This document shows, in pieces, positions 7,129-14,371 of a stretch of DNA of 17,060 nt. A model generated the notes under the pieces. It saw nothing but the letters and a program-made list of their open reading frames with translations, ran no database searches and was not told the DNA's origin. Every line of letters begins with the position of its first letter. Position 1 is the stretch's first letter. The stretch is taken from NCBI GenBank assembly GCA_905215595.1, contig CAJMQZ010000038.1, positions 1 to 17,060 of the forward strand, given 5' to 3'. This DNA comes from an uncultured bacterium. GTDB taxonomy: Bacteria > Bacillota > Clostridia > Oscillospirales > Ruminococcaceae. Position numbers and translations under genes: made by a program.

Positions 7129-8148
7129 TTAGCGGATGCCCACCTCGTGGTCGGTGGGGCCTGCGTTATCGTGGGTCTTGATGTAATCCACCACCTCGTC
7201 TACGGTGGTGAAGGCCAGACCGACATAGCTGTCGGCGCAGCCATAGTACAGAGCGATGCGGCCGGTGTCGGCGTCCTGCAGGGTGGCGCAGGGGAAGCAG
7301 ACGTTGGGCACGAAGCCACGCTCCTCATACCACTTTTCCGGGGTCAGCAGGAAGTTGCCGCAGCGGTACAGTACCTTGCTGGGCTCGTCCTTATCCAGAA
7401 TGGCACCGCCGATGGAGTAGACGAAGCCATTGCAGGTGCCGGTAACACCGTGGTAGAACAGCAGCCAGCCCTCGCTGGTCTCAATGGGGGCAGCACCGCC
7501 GCCGATCTTCACGCTCTCCCACCAGTTGGAGCCCTTGCTCATCACATGGCGGTGACGGCCCCAGAACTCCATATCCGGGCTCTGGCTCAGGAAGATGTCA
7601 CCAAAGGGGGTGTGGCCGCTGTCAGACGGGCGGCTCAGCAGGGTGTACAGGCCGTTGATCTTGCGGGGGAACAGCACGGCGTTCCGGTTGAAGGGGATAA
7701 AGGGGTTCTCGATGCGGACAAAGGTCTTGAAGTCGGTGGTCTTGGCGATGCCGATGGACGCACCGTAGAAGTCCTGACACCAGATGATATAGTAGGTGTC
7801 CTCCACCTTCACAAGACGGGGATCGTAGGCGTACACCGGCATAAACGGCTCGCCCTTTTCGTTGACGAAGGGGATCTTGTCCTTGTCAAAGTTCCAGTGG
7901 ATGCCGTCCTCGCTGCGTCCCAGATAGATGTAGGGGATGCCGTCGATCTGTTCGCCACGGAACACGCCGATGAACTTGCCCTCGTAGGGCACCACGGCAC
8001 TGTTGAAGATGCGTGCCACCCCTTCCACAGGGTTGCGGTCGATGATGGGGTTCTCGCTGTAGCGCCACACAGGGGCGGTAACATCGGCAGGCTTTTCCTG
8101 CCAGGGGATGTTGGGCAGTGCATCGCAGAACATTTTTACGTTGCTCAT
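7129..8148 (-). CDS. GH130 subfamily 2 phosphorylase: beta-1,4-mannooligosaccharide phosphorylase
   Basis: Removes mannose from the non-reducing end of beta-1,4-mannooligosaccharides with phosphate, releasing mannose 1-phosphate (EC 2.4.1.319). The 339-residue protein has the five-bladed propeller motifs of the family: VYAYDPRLV with the predicted catalytic acid Asp109, FNRN (Arg155, Asn156), SRP (Arg173) and YHGV (His233). It is shorter at the N-terminus than the neighbouring GH130_1, as usual for subfamily 2. No signal peptide, so it acts on imported oligosaccharides. The ATG at 8148 (MSNVKMF) is eight bases after AGGAG; a TTG two codons upstream is unlikely. Flanked on both sides by palindromic repeat elements. 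Within GH130, a mannosyl-N-acetylglucosamine specificity is possible but does not suit this operon. Confidence 0.92.
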   Translation of the reverse strand: MSNVKMFCDALPNIPWQEKPADVTAPVWRYSENPIIDRNPVEGVARIFNSAVVPYEGKFIGVFRGEQIDGIPYIYLGRSEDGIHWNFDKDKIPFVNEKGEPFMPVYAYDPRLVKVEDTYYIIWCQDFYGASIGIAKTTDFKTFVRIENPFIPFNRNAVLFPRKINGLYTLLSRPSDSGHTPFGDIFLSQSPDMEFWGRHRHVMSKGSNWWESVKIGGGAAPIETSEGWLLFYHGVTGTCNGFVYSIGGAILDKDEPSKVLYRCGNFLLTPEKWYEERGFVPNVCFPCATLQDADTGRIALYYGCADSYVGLAFTTVDEVVDYIKTHDNAGPTDHEVGIR

Positions 8149-8184
8149 AATCAAAACTCCTGTAATAGAAAGTTGTTGTCTTGT

Positions 8185-8233
8185 ATCTGCCGTATTCTCC
8201 CGGCTCCCTGCACAGAAGCCGGGAGAAGCAGAT
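8185..8233 (-). promoter_or_regulatory. Stable hairpin in the leader before the GH130_2 gene
   Basis: Perfect arms TTCTCCCGGCT at 8195-8205 and the complement at 8217-8227 are extended by ATCTGC/GCAGAT after a four-base bulge. No T-run follows on the minus strand, so it is more likely an mRNA-stabilising or processing structure than a terminator. It lies about 37 bases upstream of the GH130_2 start codon. Confidence 0.5.
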
Positions 8234-8265
8234 GATGAAGGAGAAATGTGAGGATGTCGCTTGAA

Positions 8266-8429
8266 ACCCTCTCAGTCTCGCATACGCTCGACAGCTCTCC
8301 CGAAGGGCGAGCTTTTGCACAGCTGACCGAAAGGGGCGTCCTTCACGGAGAAGGACGTGAGTACCGTACCCTCCTTTTAAGCTCCCCCCTCGGGGGAGCT
8401 GGCACGGCGCAAGCCGTGACTGAGAGGGT
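8266..8429. repeat. Palindromic repeat element A (164 bp)
   Basis: Has perfect 12-base terminal inverted repeats: ACCCTCTCAGTC at 8266 and GACTGAGAGGGT ending at 8429. It is packed with hairpins: AGCTC/GAGCT near 8280-8312, CGTCCTTC/GAAGGACG near 8336-8356, AGCTCCCCC/GGGGGAGCT near 8381-8401 and CACGGC-GCAA-GCCGTG at 8403-8418. The right end overlaps the first base of the permease stop codon. It lies between the second permease and GH130_2 in the same operon. No coding capacity. Probably a non-autonomous mobile repeat (MITE-like) that could also act as an intra-operon attenuator. Confidence 0.7.
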
Positions 8430-9295
8430 CAGCCTTTCACTGCACCGGCCGCCATACCGCTGTAGATCTGATCCTGACACAGCAGGAACACGATAAGGGC
8501 GGGGATGATGGTGATGATGACACCGGCGCAGATGTAGTTGTACTGGTTGCCCATGGGGCCGGAGAACACATACAGCGAGGTGGCAACCACCTGATACTTG
8601 GTCTTATCCTGCAGATACAGGTTTGCCATGTAGTATTCGTTGTAGGTGGACACACCCTTCAGGATGGCGCTGGTGACGATGGCGGGCTTCAGCAGGGGCA
8701 GCAGGATCTTGAAAAACACACCAAAGTAGGTGCAGCCGTCGAGGATGGCGCTTTCGTCCAGTGTGGGCGAGAGGTTCTCGAAAAACTGCAGGAAAATGTA
8801 GATGGTAATGACATCGGTACCCATCATCAGGATGATGTAGCCGGGCATGGAGTTCACCAGATGCAGAGCAGTCATGATCTGATACACCGTGACCTGCGAG
8901 GCAATGCCGGGGATCAGGGTGGCGATGGTGAACAGGTTGCGGATGAGATTGTTGCCGGGGAACTTGAACCGGTTGAGCACGTATGCCAGCATGGCACTGA
9001 TCATAATGCTGCCTACCAGCACGCAGATCAGGATGATGAAGCTGTTGATGAAAGCCTTGCCCATGTTGGCTTTGTTCCATGCGGTGATGAAGTTATCAAA
9101 GTTGAGCAAGTTCTGGGGCAGGGTGATGACGTTGGTGTTGGCGTACTCCTCCTCGGTTTTAAAGGCGGTGAATACGCAGGATACGATGGGCACCAGTGCC
9201 ACGAAAGCGGCAAAGATCAGCAGCACATACTTGCAGATGTTGATGAGGACGCGCTTCATCTTGATGGAAGCGATCTCGTTTTTGGTTGCGTTCAT
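8429..9295 (-). CDS. ABC sugar transporter permease, MalG type
   Basis: One of the two membrane subunits of the manno-oligosaccharide importer. 288 residues with about six transmembrane helices and the BPD_transp_1 signature: the EAA loop ESAILDGCTYFGVFFKILLP at residues 181-200, which contacts the ATPase. The N-terminus has a short cytoplasmic segment before the first helix (about 20-43), as in MalG-like subunits. It starts 17 bases after the stop of the first permease with GTGAGG upstream. No ATP-binding subunit gene follows; Firmicutes often share one MsmK-like ATPase encoded elsewhere. The substrate is inferred from the operon. Confidence 0.93.
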   Translation of the reverse strand: MNATKNEIASIKMKRVLINICKYVLLIFAAFVALVPIVSCVFTAFKTEEEYANTNVITLPQNLLNFDNFITAWNKANMGKAFINSFIILICVLVGSIMISAMLAYVLNRFKFPGNNLIRNLFTIATLIPGIASQVTVYQIMTALHLVNSMPGYIILMMGTDVITIYIFLQFFENLSPTLDESAILDGCTYFGVFFKILLPLLKPAIVTSAILKGVSTYNEYYMANLYLQDKTKYQVVATSLYVFSGPMGNQYNYICAGVIITIIPALIVFLLCQDQIYSGMAAGAVKG

Positions 9296-9311
9296 ACGTT
9301 CTGCCTCACTT

Positions 9312-10259
9312 TCACTTGGTTACGCCGCTGCTGCGGTTTTCCAGCCATTTTTCCACAGCCTTCTGGGCGTAGGTGACGATCACGATGAGCAGCAGCAGAA
9401 CCACAGCCATGGCGGATGCAAGACCCACCTTCTGGTCGGTATGGGCGATCTTGTCCATGACCACGAAGTAGGTGGAGGTGTTGAAGCCGCCGCCGGTGAC
9501 AACATAGGGCATCTCGAAGGCGGACAGTGCGCCGGACACCGAGATGATGAGGTTCAGCACCACGATGGTGCTGATGGAGGGCAGGATGATGTCCTTGAAG
9601 CGGTGCCATGCGTTGGCACCGTCGATCTCAGCAGCCTCGTACAGAACGGGGTCCACAGAAGCGATCGCGCCGATGAACATGACGATGTTCTGGCCGATGT
9701 ATTTCCAGATGGAGCAGGCCACCAGCACGACGTTGTTGATGGACTCATCCCGGAGCCAGAAGGGCAGCTTATCCACGTTGAAGCCCACCCAGCTCAGCAG
9801 GGTATCCAGCACAAAGCCGTGGGTGAAGAAGAACTTGAAGATGAAGCCCACCGAGATGCCGCAGATGAGGCAGGGAAAGTACAGTGCACCCCGGAAGAAC
9901 TTGCTGCCCTTGCACTTGAAGCTCAGGATGGTGGCAAACAGCAGCGCCAGCGCCATCTGCACCACCGAGCCTGCCATGTAGTAAAGGCTCAGGCTCAGAG
10001 CGTGGAAGCAGTCTTTGCGGGTAAAGACCGAGATGTAGTTCTGCAGACCCACAAAGGTGCGTCTGCCGATGTACTTCATTTTGAAGAAACTGAACTCCAC
10101 CATTTTGAAGAAGGGCAGATAGGTGAACATGAACAGCAGCACCAGCGGAACAAACAGGAACACCAGCGTGACGATGAGCTGCTGCCCGCGCATACTGTGG
10201 AAGTATTCGCTGAAGCTCTTGCGCTTTTTAGGCGCGGATACGGTTGCGGAAGATGCCAT
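9312..10259 (-). CDS. ABC sugar transporter permease, MalF type
   Basis: The partner permease of the importer. 315 residues with six predicted membrane helices at about 27-50, 88-112, 124-145, 176-199, 229-248 and 283-302, and an EAA loop EAAEIDGANAWHRFKDIILP at 208-227. It lacks the large periplasmic insertion of E. coli MalF, as usual in Gram-positive CUT1 transporters. A full AAAGGAGG site precedes the ATG. It is second in the operon after the binding protein and is followed closely by the MalG-type gene. The terminator-like hairpin just upstream would set its expression below that of the binding protein. Confidence 0.93.
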   Translation of the reverse strand: MASSATVSAPKKRKSFSEYFHSMRGQQLIVTLVFLFVPLVLLFMFTYLPFFKMVEFSFFKMKYIGRRTFVGLQNYISVFTRKDCFHALSLSLYYMAGSVVQMALALLFATILSFKCKGSKFFRGALYFPCLICGISVGFIFKFFFTHGFVLDTLLSWVGFNVDKLPFWLRDESINNVVLVACSIWKYIGQNIVMFIGAIASVDPVLYEAAEIDGANAWHRFKDIILPSISTIVVLNLIISVSGALSAFEMPYVVTGGGFNTSTYFVVMDKIAHTDQKVGLASAMAVVLLLLIVIVTYAQKAVEKWLENRSSGVTK

Positions 10260-10279
10260 ACAAAAGACCTCCTTTCACC

Positions 10280-10308
10280 AAAAACAGGGCGGACACGGGC
10301 CCGCCCTG
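10280..10308 (-). terminator. Terminator-like hairpin between binding protein and permease genes
   Basis: On the minus strand CAGGGCGG pairs with CCGCCCTG around a GC-rich loop and is followed by TTTTT. It starts about 22 bases past the binding protein stop and ends just before the permease RBS. Partial termination here would give more binding protein than membrane subunits, a common arrangement in sugar ABC operons. Confidence 0.65.
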
Positions 10309-10330
10309 CTGATTTATAACGATAGATCGC

Positions 10331-11755
10331 TTACTGCGGTGCGCAGGCATCCACGGCCTTGTTCCATGCGGCGTTCCAGTCGGCCACGATGTCGTCCAGA
10401 GTCTCGTCGCCGTTGATACCGGCCTCCACCACACGCATGACGTGGGTCTGGTCGGCATTCAGCATCAGCTCAGCCTCCTGCTGCACCTCGGTGGCAAGGT
10501 CTGCCAGCTCTGCGGGGGCGGGGGCATCCTCGATCAGGTCGATGCCGTCGAATGCCTTCAGGGTATCGGGGTATTCCTGGCTCTTCAGCACCGGCACACC
10601 GCCCTGATCATAAGCAAAGTTGGAGCTTTCGGTCAGCCACTTGATGTAGAGCATGGCAGCCAGCTTTTTGTCATCGGTGGTGTTCTTGTTCACACCGTAG
10701 CAGTAGTCTGCACCTGCGCTGGCGTACTGGGTACCCTTGACGGTGATGGGGAACGGCATATAGCCAATGTCGTCGGCGTGGTCACCGGCGGCCTGCATCT
10801 GCACGATGGCCCAGCTGCCCAGAACCATGGCACCGATCTGGCCGTTATTGATGCGGGGCTTGGAGCCCTCCCAGTCGGTGGTGGTGGGGTCGGCCTCGGT
10901 CAGACCGCGCTTCACTGCTTCGTACAGGATGTAGTACACAGCGTAGGGACCCATATCGTCCGCACCCAGAATGCCCTTCTGGAACGGATCCTTGGTCTGG
11001 GGCATGGTAATGTTCATCCAGTTCGGGTCGCCGGTTGCGCCGCCGCTGGTGTAAGCATCCCATGCGGTCATGGTCCAGCCGGCGGCGTAGTTGGTGTACA
11101 GGGGATCAATGGAAGAATCGTAGTCCTTGATCTTCTGCAGGTCATCCAGGAACTCGTCCGGGGTCTTGGGCAGGGTGGTGATGCCGGCAGCCTCAAAGAC
11201 CTTCTTGTTGTAGACGATGCCCTGTGCATTGCCGGTGGAGGGGATGCCGTACACGATGCCGTTATAAGCGCGGTTGGAAGCGAAGTTGTACTCGTTTTCA
11301 ATGTCGCTCAGTGCGCACAGAGGCTCAAAGTAGTCGCCCAGCTCGGTCAGGGGGATGGCGGTGGGGATCATGCACAGATCGCCCCAGTCCTTGGAAGTCA
11401 GACGGGTGGTCATGTCGTTGGCATAATCGGTGATGCCCTCGTACTTGATGGTGATGTTGGGATACAGCTTCTGGAATGCGGCAATGTAGCCATCGAAGGT
11501 GCCGTCATCGATGAGGTCGGTACGGTGGCTGATGATCTTCAGGTCAGCCTTCAAGTCGGTGTTGTCGGTGCCAACGGTCAGCTCATTGTAAGCCTTGGCA
11601 CCATCCGCACCGGCAGCGGAACCGGCGGTAGAACCAGCGGTGGAGCCGGTGGAACCGGCGGTGGAGCTGGACCCGCCGCCGCAGGCAGCCAGAGCAGATG
11701 CTGCTGCCAGAATACCAGTAGCCTTCAGGAAACTACGACGATTGATCTTACGCAT
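10331..11755 (-). CDS. Extracellular solute-binding lipoprotein for manno-oligosaccharides (SBP family 1)
   Basis: Captures the sugar outside the cell and delivers it to the two permeases. 474 residues. The signal peptide ends in a lipobox LAAC with the lipidated cysteine at residue 25, followed by a Gly/Ser/Thr/Ala linker to about residue 52 and then a mature domain with the layout of family 1 solute-binding proteins. The N-terminus MRKINRRSFLKATG contains a twin-arginine-like motif (RRSFLK), unusual in a sugar-binding lipoprotein. AAGGAGG lies eight bases before the ATG. First gene of the operon, behind a near-consensus promoter and divergent from the LacI gene. The mannan-oligosaccharide substrate is inferred from the downstream enzymes; the binding residues cannot be assigned from sequence alone. 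Confidence 0.92.
   Translation of the reverse strand: MRKINRRSFLKATGILAAASALAACGGGSSSTAGSTGSTAGSTAGSAAGADGAKAYNELTVGTDNTDLKADLKIISHRTDLIDDGTFDGYIAAFQKLYPNITIKYEGITDYANDMTTRLTSKDWGDLCMIPTAIPLTELGDYFEPLCALSDIENEYNFASNRAYNGIVYGIPSTGNAQGIVYNKKVFEAAGITTLPKTPDEFLDDLQKIKDYDSSIDPLYTNYAAGWTMTAWDAYTSGGATGDPNWMNITMPQTKDPFQKGILGADDMGPYAVYYILYEAVKRGLTEADPTTTDWEGSKPRINNGQIGAMVLGSWAIVQMQAAGDHADDIGYMPFPITVKGTQYASAGADYCYGVNKNTTDDKKLAAMLYIKWLTESSNFAYDQGGVPVLKSQEYPDTLKAFDGIDLIEDAPAPAELADLATEVQQEAELMLNADQTHVMRVVEAGINGDETLDDIVADWNAAWNKAVDACAPQ
11611..11670. repeat. Degenerate short tandem repeat coding the lipoprotein linker
   Basis: Imperfect 12-15 base units (GGAACCGGCGGT-like) encode repeated Ser-Thr-Ala-Gly in the flexible linker after the lipid-anchored cysteine of the binding protein. 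Such a tract could vary in length between strains without shifting frame. Confidence 0.55.
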
Positions 11756-11807
11756 AGGGGTATCCTCCTTCTTGATTGAAACCTTTTCCGTTTTGCAAAA
11801 GTTGCAT

Positions 11808-11825
11808 TTAGCTTAATTTAGCTAA
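11808..11825. promoter_or_regulatory. Candidate operator for the LacI-family regulator
   Basis: An 18-base palindrome TTAGCT-TAATTT-AGCTAA with perfect arms lies about 20-38 bases after the predicted start of the transport operon transcript, where a repressor would block elongation or initiation. Related half-sites appear at 11991-11996 and 12011-12016, and again in the CE2/GH113 promoter region. Confidence 0.6.
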
Positions 11826-11830
11826 TCGGT

Positions 11831-11845
11831 TGCTTTCGCTTTCTG
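11831..11845 (-). promoter_or_regulatory. Possible catabolite-responsive (cre-like) site
   Basis: Read on the minus strand, CAGAAAGCGAAAGCA agrees with the common cre consensus WTGNAANCGNWNNCW at 13 of 15 positions, including the AANCG core and the terminal CW. It falls directly after the predicted transcription start, a typical place for CcpA repression. The match lacks the first two consensus bases and is only partly palindromic, so this is tentative. Confidence 0.35.
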
Positions 11846-11852
11846 TGGCTTA

Positions 11853-11881
11853 AGTATATTCCTTTTGCGGCAAACTGTCAA
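11853..11881 (-). promoter_or_regulatory. Promoter of the manno-oligosaccharide transport and phosphorylase operon
   Basis: On the minus strand a perfect -35 box TTGACA (11876-11881) is separated by 17 bases from TATACT (11853-11858), one base away from the -10 consensus. Transcription would begin near 11846, leaving a leader of about 90 bases that carries the candidate operator. Such a strong core promoter suggests that control is by repression. Confidence 0.8.
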
Positions 11882-11973
11882 TATGACTAAAAAGATTCGG
11901 TGATTTGGCGGCAATTCGGCAATATTCCTTGTGAAAACTGCCCCATAAATCCGGGATACAACAGCCATTTTAA

Positions 11974-11994
11974 AGCTTAAACAAAAATTAAGCT
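11974..11994. promoter_or_regulatory. Second inverted repeat between the divergent genes
   Basis: AGCTTAA (11974-11980) and TTAAGCT (11988-11994) form a perfect 7-base inverted repeat with a 7-base gap, about 150 bases from the palindrome at 11808. It continues into AAGCTAAT, and ATTAGCCTAA follows at 12011-12020. These may be auxiliary operators that allow looping, or LacI autoregulation sites. Confidence 0.45.
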
Positions 11995-12068
11995 AATGAA
12001 CTGGAATTAAATTAGCCTAAATAATACCCGATTTTCTGCGTCTTTTTCGATTTTTAACCGCTTTTTTG

Positions 12069-12097
12069 TTGACGAAATGCCCGAAAACTGTTATGCT
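12069..12097 (+). promoter_or_regulatory. Promoter of the LacI-family regulator gene
   Basis: TTGACG (12069-12074), a 17-base spacer and TATGCT (12092-12097) lie about 65 bases before the start codon at 12164. It is divergent from the operon promoter, and the inverted repeat at 11974-12020 is just upstream of it. Confidence 0.65.
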
Positions 12098-12163
12098 TAC
12101 CATAAAGTAAACGGAACGTTTTTTACCTCACGATCCAATCGAGAAAGAAAGCTGGGATAACTT

Positions 12164-13150
12164 ATGGCAAAAGCAGTGCGCATGGCTGATATTGCCAAGC
12201 GGCTGGGCATCAGCACAGTATCCGTTTCCAAAGGGCTTGCCGGCAAGGACGGCGTAAGCGAGGCGATGCGGGCAAAAATTCTTGCTGCCGCCAAGGAAAT
12301 GGGGTATCAGGTGCCGGTCCGCGCGCAGACGCAGACCGGCGGCGAGACCATCGGCATTCTGGTGGCGGACCGCTTTTTCAACGAGAACGCCTTTTATTCC
12401 AATCTGTACCGGGCGGTGCTTAAGTGCGCTGCCGAGCAGGACATCTCGGTGCTGATGGAGATCGTTCTCCCGCAGGCAGAAAAGAGCTGCAACATGCCCA
12501 ATTTCCTTGTTAACCACAAGGTGGACGGCCTGATCTTCATGGGCGAGATCAGCCGCCGGTATCTGGCCACCGCCGTGCAGACCGGCGTGCCTTTTATGCT
12601 GCTGGATTTCTACGACGATGCCATTGCCGCCGACTGTGTGCTCAGCGACAACACCAGCGGCAGCTATACGCTTACGGAACACCTCATCTCCACCGGGCGG
12701 CGGAACATCGGCTTTGTGGGCAGCGTGCAGTCCACCAGCTCCATCATGGACCGCTATCTCGGCTATGTAAAGGCTCTGCTGCGCGCCGGGCTTCCCATCC
12801 GGGACGACTGGCGGCTGGAGGACAGAGATCCCAGCGGAAAATTCATCCCCCTTTCCCTGCCGCAGGAGATGCCGGACGCCTTCGTCTGCAACTGCGACGA
12901 GGTGGCATACAATCTGGTGGAGACCCTCAAGCGCAACGGCTACCGGGTGCCGCAGGATGTGGCAGTCACTGGCTACGATGATTATCGCTTTTCTACCATC
13001 TGCAATCCGCAGCTGACCAGCTACCGGGTGGATCTGGATTGCATGGCAAAAACCGTGGTGGCACAGCTCCGCCGCAAGATGGCGCATAAGCCCGCCATCG
13101 CTCCCACCGTCATCGTGCCCGGCGGCTTTGTACGAAGAGAATCGACTTGA
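12164..13150 (+). CDS. LacI-family transcriptional regulator, probable mannan-locus repressor
   Basis: 328 residues. The N-terminal helix-turn-helix (residues about 5-50) reads MADIAKRLGISTVSVSKGL, then a hinge ending in AAKEMGYQVP. The remainder is a periplasmic-binding-protein-like sensor domain from about 65, with typical late motifs DAFVCNCDEVA and VAVTGYDDYRFS. It probably senses an imported manno-oligosaccharide or a derivative and releases operators in the two divergent promoter regions; effector and regulon are inferred from position only. The recognition helix STVSVSKGL differs somewhat from the commoner S-ATVSRVL type, which could go with the unusual TTAGCT operator. The start is set by ATG with a weak GGGA upstream. 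A strong terminator follows the gene, so it is monocistronic. Confidence 0.93.
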   Translation: MAKAVRMADIAKRLGISTVSVSKGLAGKDGVSEAMRAKILAAAKEMGYQVPVRAQTQTGGETIGILVADRFFNENAFYSNLYRAVLKCAAEQDISVLMEIVLPQAEKSCNMPNFLVNHKVDGLIFMGEISRRYLATAVQTGVPFMLLDFYDDAIAADCVLSDNTSGSYTLTEHLISTGRRNIGFVGSVQSTSSIMDRYLGYVKALLRAGLPIRDDWRLEDRDPSGKFIPLSLPQEMPDAFVCNCDEVAYNLVETLKRNGYRVPQDVAVTGYDDYRFSTICNPQLTSYRVDLDCMAKTVVAQLRRKMAHKPAIAPTVIVPGGFVRREST

Positions 13151-13157
13151 ACCGAGA

Positions 13158-13201
13158 AAAACAGAACGACCCCTGCCGGTTGGCAGGGGCCGTTCTGTTT
13201 T
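13158..13201. terminator. Bidirectional terminator between convergent LacI and CE2 genes
   Basis: A 20-base inverted repeat (13158-13177 and 13182-13201, one mismatch, loop GGTT) has A-runs and T-runs at opposite ends. It serves the plus-strand regulator gene, and its right arm overlaps the stop codon of the minus-strand CE2 gene by two bases, so CE2 transcripts would end immediately after the coding region. Confidence 0.85.
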
Positions 13202-14312
13202 ATAAGATATCCTTCAAAAATTCCGTCAGCACTTGTGCCGCCTGCCGGTGGTTCTCTACGCCCGGGTGCTGCCGGGCACCCACGGTTTCCGGCGTGGTGT
13301 TGGGCAGCTCCAGCAGATAGACAGAGCTGTCTCCGGTAATGGCCTTGTACTGCTCCATGCCCTGCCGCAATACCGGCAGCAGCTCGCTGCCCAGCATCCC
13401 GATGCACCACACCAGCTTTGCCCCGGGGTTTTTTGCCCGGAGCAGAGTCAGGAAATGCTGTACACCATTTGCCACTTTTTGGGCGTCCGCAGGGTGGAAG
13501 TCCCCATTGGAGAGCCGCCGCAGCTGGTGGAGCTTGCCGGTGGCGGGGTCTTGCCACGGCGGGTTATCAAATGCGCCCGTGTCGTTGGTGCCCAAGTTGA
13601 CGATGACAGCATCCGGTTTCCATGCAGAAAAATCGTTTTCCTGCTGTGCGCCAAGGGCGGCATTGCGCTGCCCCGTAGCTACACCGCACACCTGCGTATA
13701 GTAGGGCGGCATCACATGGCGCACATCGTTGTCCCAGCCGGTCACGATGCCCCAGCCACTTTGCGAGATGCAGCGGTATTCGGCTCCCAGTGCATCGGCG
13801 GTCAGACGGCCGTAGTGGTTCTCCGCAGAGAAAAAGGCTCCAACCCAGTCCTCCTCCGGCTTAGCTCCGATGGCACCCTCGCCGCTGGTGATGCTGTCGC
13901 CCACAAACTCCAGCCGATACTGCGGCTCCGGCAGAGGCAGAAATTCGCCGCCTGCATATTCCAGCCCGGTGATCTGCAACAGATGCGCCGGGTCATCGTG
14001 CATGGCCTGCACATCCTTTAGCAGCCGGAGGTGCTTTGCCTTGCCCGGTGTCATGCCCCGGAAAAGACAGACCCGGCTTTTGCCGGGGTTCACGGCAAAC
14101 CGTGCCACCCATGCGCCGTTCAGCTCCACGCTGACCCACGGCTCTACCACTTCATAATCGGCGAAAAGATCCACCCACAGCTCACTGCCGGTAAATTCCA
14201 GCTCCATGCCGCTGGCCGTCCAGAACAGGGTCAGCGGGTCACGCCCGGTGTGCCGTCCCAGTGCCCGCACCTGCGGCAATTGGGTCAGCGTTGCGGTTAC
14301 AAGATGCTCCAT
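13200..14312 (-). CDS. CE2-type acetylesterase acting on acetylated manno-oligosaccharides
   Basis: Removes acetyl groups from manno-oligosaccharides; characterised CE2 partners in mannan loci take 3-, 4- and 6-O-acetyls. 370 residues: an N-terminal beta-sandwich domain (about 1-125), then an SGNH-hydrolase domain with FVGDSITSGEG (Ser140), SQSGWG (183-188), GTND (Asn243, Asp244) and a late His349 in RQHPGVENH. The Asp that normally precedes this His in SGNH enzymes is absent (RQHP instead of D-x-H), which agrees with the Ser-His dyad described for CE2. There is no signal peptide, so it is intracellular. ATG at 14312 has GGAGGA seven bases upstream; the longer frame to 14363 is not supported. 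It is transcribed away from GH113 and CE17 from a shared intergenic region. Confidence 0.88.
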   Translation of the reverse strand: MEHLVTATLTQLPQVRALGRHTGRDPLTLFWTASGMELEFTGSELWVDLFADYEVVEPWVSVELNGAWVARFAVNPGKSRVCLFRGMTPGKAKHLRLLKDVQAMHDDPAHLLQITGLEYAGGEFLPLPEPQYRLEFVGDSITSGEGAIGAKPEEDWVGAFFSAENHYGRLTADALGAEYRCISQSGWGIVTGWDNDVRHVMPPYYTQVCGVATGQRNAALGAQQENDFSAWKPDAVIVNLGTNDTGAFDNPPWQDPATGKLHQLRRLSNGDFHPADAQKVANGVQHFLTLLRAKNPGAKLVWCIGMLGSELLPVLRQGMEQYKAITGDSSVYLLELPNTTPETVGARQHPGVENHRQAAQVLTEFLKDIL

Positions 14313-14342
14313 TTTCTGTTCCTCCCCTTGGTTTTTGCCTGA

Positions 14343-14371
14343 AGCATAGCAGATTCTGCGCAAAATCGCAA
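14343..14371 (-). promoter_or_regulatory. Probable promoter of the CE2 gene
   Basis: On the minus strand TTGCGA (14366-14371), 17 bases, then TATGCT (14343-14348). The -10 is good and the -35 moderate. Candidate regulator half-sites begin directly upstream. Confidence 0.5.

Noticed and set aside
7020..8429. The two palindromic repeats as a CRISPR array or as ends of one transposon
   Set aside because: Only two unequal elements, no regular spacers, and the DNA between them encodes a normal operon gene (GH130_2), not a transposase.
8889..10319. 476-residue plus-strand open frame opposite the permease genes
   Set aside because: His- and Asp-rich antisense composition typical of a frame opposite membrane helices; the minus strand shows two EAA motifs and good ribosome binding sites.
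10442..11779. 445-residue plus-strand open frame opposite the binding protein
   Set aside because: The minus strand has a lipoprotein signal, lipobox and RBS; the plus frame is Gly/Val-rich antisense and begins inside the gene.
11791..11800. Palindrome TTTTGCAAAA in the operon leader as a regulator site
   Set aside because: A 10-base AT-rich palindrome is likely by chance, and it does not share the TTAGCT arms seen elsewhere.
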